NCBI RefSeq assembly: GCF_030246925.1
Contig: NZ_CP126740.1
Location: 2,046,001 to 2,110,000, forward strand
Direction: 5' to 3'
Source of the DNA: Microbacterium sp. zg-Y625
GTDB lineage: Bacteria; Actinomycetota; Actinomycetes; Actinomycetales; Microbacteriaceae
Length of the DNA: 64,000 nt
The notes beneath the pieces were generated by a model. It was not told where the DNA came from and did not search any database. It saw nothing but the letters and a program-made list of their open reading frames with translations. This document shows, one piece after another, positions 60,997-64,000 of this stretch. Each line of letters begins with the position of its first letter. Position 1 is the stretch's first letter. The translations under genes and the position numbers were made by a program.

Positions 60997-62114
60997 TCGA
61001 CCTTGCTGCGCTGCGCCGCTGGCCCGATGTCGAAGCGCCCGGCCTGACCGCCTCCGACGCGGCCGACCGGCTGCTGCTCGATGAGTCGGCCTCGGCACGT
61101 GCCGGGCTCGGCGAGGGCGACGTCGTCGTGATCAACGACGCGTACGGCGCGCTCGCGCTGGGAGCGGCGGATGCCGGGGCAAGCGGCATCCGCGTGCATC
61201 AGGACCTGATCACCGGTGAGCGGGCGCTGGCCGCCAACGCGCGCACCTTCGGCCTCGGCGGGCGCGTGCGCTCGATGCCGTTGGATGCCGAGCTCGTCGC
61301 CGATGCCCGCCTCGTGCTGCTGCGCCTCCCCCGCTCGCTCGCGGCCCTCCGCGACATCGCGGGGCTCATCGCCGCCCACGCGCACCCCGATGTCGTGGTG
61401 TTCGCCGGGGGACGCCTCAAGCACATGACCACCGCGATGAACGATGTGCTGCGTCAGCGCTTCGCGCGCCTGGACGTCACGCATGCGCGCCAGAAGTCGC
61501 GGGTCCTCATCGCCCGCGGTCCCCGCGACGGCGCGGATCCACAGCCGGCGCGCGAGCAGCACGACGGCGTGACCGTCTGCGCTTACGGCGGCGCGTTCGC
61601 CGGTCCCCGCATCGACATCGGCACCCGGCTGCTCGTCGCGAACCTCCCCGCCGAGGTGCCCTCGGGGGCGCCCGGTGACCTCGTCATCGACCTCGCGTGC
61701 GGCACCGGCGTCATCGCCGCGACGCTGGCCATGCGGCATCCGCATCTGCGCGTGCACGCCTGCGATGCCTCAGCCGCCGCGGTGGCGTCGGCGCGGGCGA
61801 CAGCCGAGGCCAACGCGGTGTCGGCGCGGGTCACGGTGGAGCGCGACGACGCACTGTCGGCGCTGCCCGACGGCGTGGCGGGCTTGATCGCGCTGAACCC
61901 GCCGTTCCACAGCGGCGCCGCTGTCACCGACGCTCTCGCTCCGCACCTGTTCGCGGACGCGGCACGGGTGCTCCGCCCCGGCGGCGAGCTGTGGTGCGTG
62001 TGGAATTCCCCGCTGCACTACCGCCCTGTCCTCGAGCGCCTCGTGGGTCCCACGCGGCAGGTCGCCCGCAACAGCAAGTTCACCGTCACGGTCTCCACCC
62101 GCCGCGCGGACTGA
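60993..62114 (+). CDS. RsmC/RlmG-type rRNA guanine-N2 methyltransferase
   Basis: The product is 373 residues with two tandem Rossmann methyltransferase domains. The first is degenerate (VVVINDAYGALALGAADAG). The second has the SAM motif LVIDLACGTGVIAATLA and the catalytic NPPFH of RsmC/RlmG enzymes, which methylate guanine N2 in 16S or 23S rRNA. ATG at 60993 overlaps the previous stop. Which guanine is modified cannot be read from the sequence. Confidence 0.88.
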   Translation: MIDLAALRRWPDVEAPGLTASDAADRLLLDESASARAGLGEGDVVVINDAYGALALGAADAGASGIRVHQDLITGERALAANARTFGLGGRVRSMPLDAELVADARLVLLRLPRSLAALRDIAGLIAAHAHPDVVVFAGGRLKHMTTAMNDVLRQRFARLDVTHARQKSRVLIARGPRDGADPQPAREQHDGVTVCAYGGAFAGPRIDIGTRLLVANLPAEVPSGAPGDLVIDLACGTGVIAATLAMRHPHLRVHACDASAAAVASARATAEANAVSARVTVERDDALSALPDGVAGLIALNPPFHSGAAVTDALAPHLFADAARVLRPGGELWCVWNSPLHYRPVLERLVGPTRQVARNSKFTVTVSTRRAD

Positions 62115-62134
62115 CGCCCGTGGCCGGGCGCCTC

Positions 62135-62165
62135 GCCTGTCGCGAATGGTCCCCCGCCGTGCCGC
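62135..62165 (+). repeat. 31-bp direct repeat, copy 1
   Basis: The core is GCCTGTCGCGAATGGTCCCC. It differs by one base from 62180-62210, with starts 45 bp apart. Confidence 0.8.
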
Positions 62166-62179
62166 CCGTCCGGCGCTGT

Positions 62180-62210
62180 GCCTGTCGCGAATGGTCCCCT
62201 GCCGTGCCGC
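62180..62210 (+). repeat. 31-bp direct repeat, copy 2
   Basis: Same core as copy 1. The single difference is T for C after the CCCC run. The 45-bp period is close to the 46-bp period of the unrelated repeats at 7085-7160. Confidence 0.8.
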
Positions 62211-62423
62211 GAAGCGACACAGTGCGACGGGCGAGCCGCGGGATCTAACCGCGGCGGGCGGATGCCGCAGCATCCGCCCCAGTCGCCCGCCACAACCTCG
62301 GAGAACGCCACAACTGCGGACCCCTCGGGCCGATCTCCTCCGAGTAAGCGCGGATCCCCGAAGAACCGGCGCGCGTCGGCAGAGCTGCGCCCGCGCGCGC
62401 CCCAGCCGACCCCCGCGACCGCC

Positions 62424-63206
62424 TCAGCCCGAGACGACAGGCAACCGGGGCACGGACGCGAGCAGCCGCCGCGTGTACGGGTGCTGCGGCGCGGTGAGCA
62501 GGCGCCCGGTCGGCCCCTCCTCCACGAGGCTGCCGGACTCGAGCACCGCCATCCGCCCGCAGAGGGCCGAGACGATGGTCAGGTCGTGCGAGACCAGCAG
62601 CATGCCGATCCCCTGCTCGCGCGCGAGGCGCTGGAACAGCTCGATCACGTGCATGCGCACGGATGTGTCCAACGCGCTGACCGGCTCGTCCGCGAGGATC
62701 AGCCGCGGCCGCGGCGCCAGCGCGCGCGCGATGGCGATGCGCTGGCGCTGCCCGCCCGAGAAGGCCTCGGGATAGCGACCCGCGGCATCCGCCGGCAGGT
62801 CGACCGCCGCCAGCAGCTCGGCCACCCGCGCTGCACGCCCCGCGCGATCGGCGGTGACCCGCAGCGACCGCAACGGCTCGGCGATCGACTCCCCCACCGT
62901 CATGCGGGGGTCCAGCGATGAGAACGGGTCCTGGTACACCGGCTGCACCGCCTGCCGGAACCGGCGCATCGTCGCAGCCGAACGGCGGTCCAACGGGGCG
63001 CCGTCGAAGAGCACCCGCCCGCCGGTCGGCGCCGACAGTCCGAGCAGCAGCCGCAGCAGCGAGGTCTTGCCCGCCCCCGACTCCCCTACGAGCCCCAGGC
63101 TCTCGCCGGGCGCCAGCGACAGCGACACCCCGCGCAGCACGGGCTGCCCGTCCCGGTACGCGAAGTCGACTCCCTCGGCCGCCAGCAGCGGCGTCACGCC
63201 CGTCAT
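62424..63206 (-). CDS. Opp/Dpp-type ABC transporter ATPase (F-type subunit)
   Basis: The product is 260 residues. Walker A is GESGAGKTS, Q-loop PVYQDPFSSLDPRMT, signature FSGGQRQRIAIARAL, Walker B LILADEPVSALD and the H-loop SHD. The C-terminal HPYTRRLLASVP is typical of oligopeptide/nickel-type ATPases. It overlaps the upstream ATPase gene (ATGA) and works with it as a heterodimer. The permease and binding-protein genes are presumably beyond the window. Confidence 0.93.
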   Translation of the reverse strand: MTGVTPLLAAEGVDFAYRDGQPVLRGVSLSLAPGESLGLVGESGAGKTSLLRLLLGLSAPTGGRVLFDGAPLDRRSAATMRRFRQAVQPVYQDPFSSLDPRMTVGESIAEPLRSLRVTADRAGRAARVAELLAAVDLPADAAGRYPEAFSGGQRQRIAIARALAPRPRLILADEPVSALDTSVRMHVIELFQRLAREQGIGMLLVSHDLTIVSALCGRMAVLESGSLVEEGPTGRLLTAPQHPYTRRLLASVPRLPVVSG

Positions 63207-64000
63207 GCCGATCCCCCCGCGCCCCGGGGCAGGAAGTCGTCGAGCCGGCGGGATGCCGCGACGAGCTGCGCCGTGTACGGGTCGCCGGGGGCGCCCAGGA
63301 TCTGCGTCGTCGTGCCGAGCTCCACCTGCCGCCCCTCACGCATCACGAGCACCCGGTCGGCGATGGTCGACACCACCGGCAGGTCGTGACTGATGAACAG
63401 GAGCGTCATCCCGCGGTCGGTGACCTCCCGCTGCAACAGCTCGAGAATGCCCGCCTGCACCGTGACGTCCAGCGCCGTGGTGGGTTCGTCCGCGATGAGC
63501 AGCCGGGGACCCGCAGCGAGGGCGAGGGCGATGGCCACGCGCTGACGCTGCCCGCCCGAGATCTCGTGGATGTACGACCGCGCGATGCGCTCCGGCTCGC
63601 TCAGCTGCACGTCGGCGAGGGCGTCGAGCACCGCGCGCCGCAGCGCGTCGCCGCGCAGTCCACGGTGGTGCGCGAGCGGCCAGGACAGCTGCTTGCCGAC
63701 GCGCATGAGGGGGTCCAGCGACGCGAGGGGCTCCTGGAACACCGCCCCCATCGTCGTGCCGCGCACCCGGTCGAGCCGCCGCGACGGCGTGCCGACCACC
63801 TCGACGACGTCGCCGCCGGTGTCCACGCGCACCGATCCGCGCGCGGCGAGCGGGTGCCCCAGCAACCCGAGCACGGCCAGCGCCGTGAGGGACTTGCCCG
63901 ACCCCGACTCGCCGATGATCCCGAGCCGCTCGCCGGGGGCCAGCGCGACGTCGACCGCGTGCACCAGGTCGACCGGCTCGGGGCCGTCGAGGCGCACCCC
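63203..64000 (-). CDS. Opp/Dpp-type ABC transporter ATPase (D-type subunit, 5' end outside window)
   Basis: About 265 residues are visible. Walker A is GESGSGKSL, Q-loop AVFQEPLASLDPLM, signature ISGGQRQRVAIALAL, Walker B LLIADEPTTALD and H-loop SHD. The C-terminal GDPYTAQLVAASRRL follows. A GTG at 63997 could start translation, but the first beta-strand region of the family would then be cut short. The true start is therefore probably beyond position 64000. Confidence 0.9.
   Translation of the reverse strand, partial: GVRLDGPEPVDLVHAVDVALAPGERLGIIGESGSGKSLTALAVLGLLGHPLAARGSVRVDTGGDVVEVVGTPSRRLDRVRGTTMGAVFQEPLASLDPLMRVGKQLSWPLAHHRGLRGDALRRAVLDALADVQLSEPERIARSYIHEISGGQRQRVAIALALAAGPRLLIADEPTTALDVTVQAGILELLQREVTDRGMTLLFISHDLPVVSTIADRVLVMREGRQVELGTTTQILGAPGDPYTAQLVAASRRLDDFLPRGAGGSA

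Larger units (their letters stand above)
62115..62423. other. 309-bp gene-free region with a tandem repeat
   Basis: No convincing gene is present. The left third contains two 31-bp repeats listed separately. The right part is GC-rich without clear features. It separates the convergent methyltransferase and ABC ATPase genes. Confidence 0.6.

Noticed and set aside
62135..62210. Possible CRISPR or attachment-site pair
   Set aside because: Two copies only, a 14-base spacer, and no integrase or tRNA gene nearby.

Overview
The window is very GC-rich, almost fully coding, and uses GTG/ATG starts, four-base stop/start overlaps and many apparently leaderless transcripts. Together with the gene content (metG-tatD-rsmA-ispE, a divergent rsmI/pmt pair, Eis-like acetyltransferase, actinobacterial FHA/kinase proteins) this points to a high-GC actinobacterium, most likely a Microbacterium-like member of the Microbacteriaceae. 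The genus is an inference from style and synteny; no rRNA is present.

Positions 1-6800 hold a leftward housekeeping operon: ArsR-type regulator, metG, tatD, rsmA, an aldo/keto reductase, ispE and a 3'-truncated Eis-like acetyltransferase. Positions 6804-7263 are non-coding and carry dispersed 20-30 bp repeats. Positions 7264-14392 form a sugar cassette: a LacI regulator divergent from a GH42 beta-galactosidase and a MalEFG-type importer without its ATPase. It has two copies of one operator and a strong hairpin after the binding-protein gene. The divergent rsmI/pmt pair follows (14394-16828). In Mycobacterium tuberculosis the same housekeeping genes lie close together (Rv1002c-Rv1011), so the sugar cassette looks like an insertion into a conserved neighbourhood.

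Positions 16888-43751 are the most interesting part: about 27 kb on one strand, mostly overlapping genes, joining two systems. The first resembles the PFNA cluster described from bifidobacteria: Ser/Thr kinases, a 1999-residue Ig/FN3 surface protein, MoxR ATPase, DUF58, a transglutaminase-like membrane protein, PP2C phosphatase and FHA proteins. The second is a minimal type VII secretion module: a 1505-residue FHA-containing EssC/EccC ATPase, a WXG100-size protein, a second small helical protein, a membrane-anchored alpha/beta hydrolase with an ESX-like helical N-terminus, a lipoprotein and an orphan protein. The FHA-kinase pair occurs twice. A short acidic-His/Gly-Thr motif recurs in both kinase tails and one FHA protein and could be the phosphorylated ligand of the cluster's FHA domains. 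The transglutaminase-like domain has lost the catalytic Cys and His.

Positions 43958-50409 carry hrpA (with an in-frame repeat insertion), a quinone-oxidoreductase-like MDR protein and a Cys/Met-metabolism PLP enzyme. Positions 50459-56446 hold a leftward LacI-araD-ChvE/MmsAB-type pentose transport operon with matching operators at both promoters. Positions 56662-62114 hold a small unknown protein, a Gfo/Idh/MocA oxidoreductase, a NYN-LOTUS protein, a DoxX-like protein, a DUF4921-type HIT-like protein and an RsmC/RlmG-type methyltransferase. After a repeat-bearing intergenic region, two Opp/Dpp-type ATPase genes run off the right edge. No tRNA, rRNA, insertion sequence or CRISPR array was seen.
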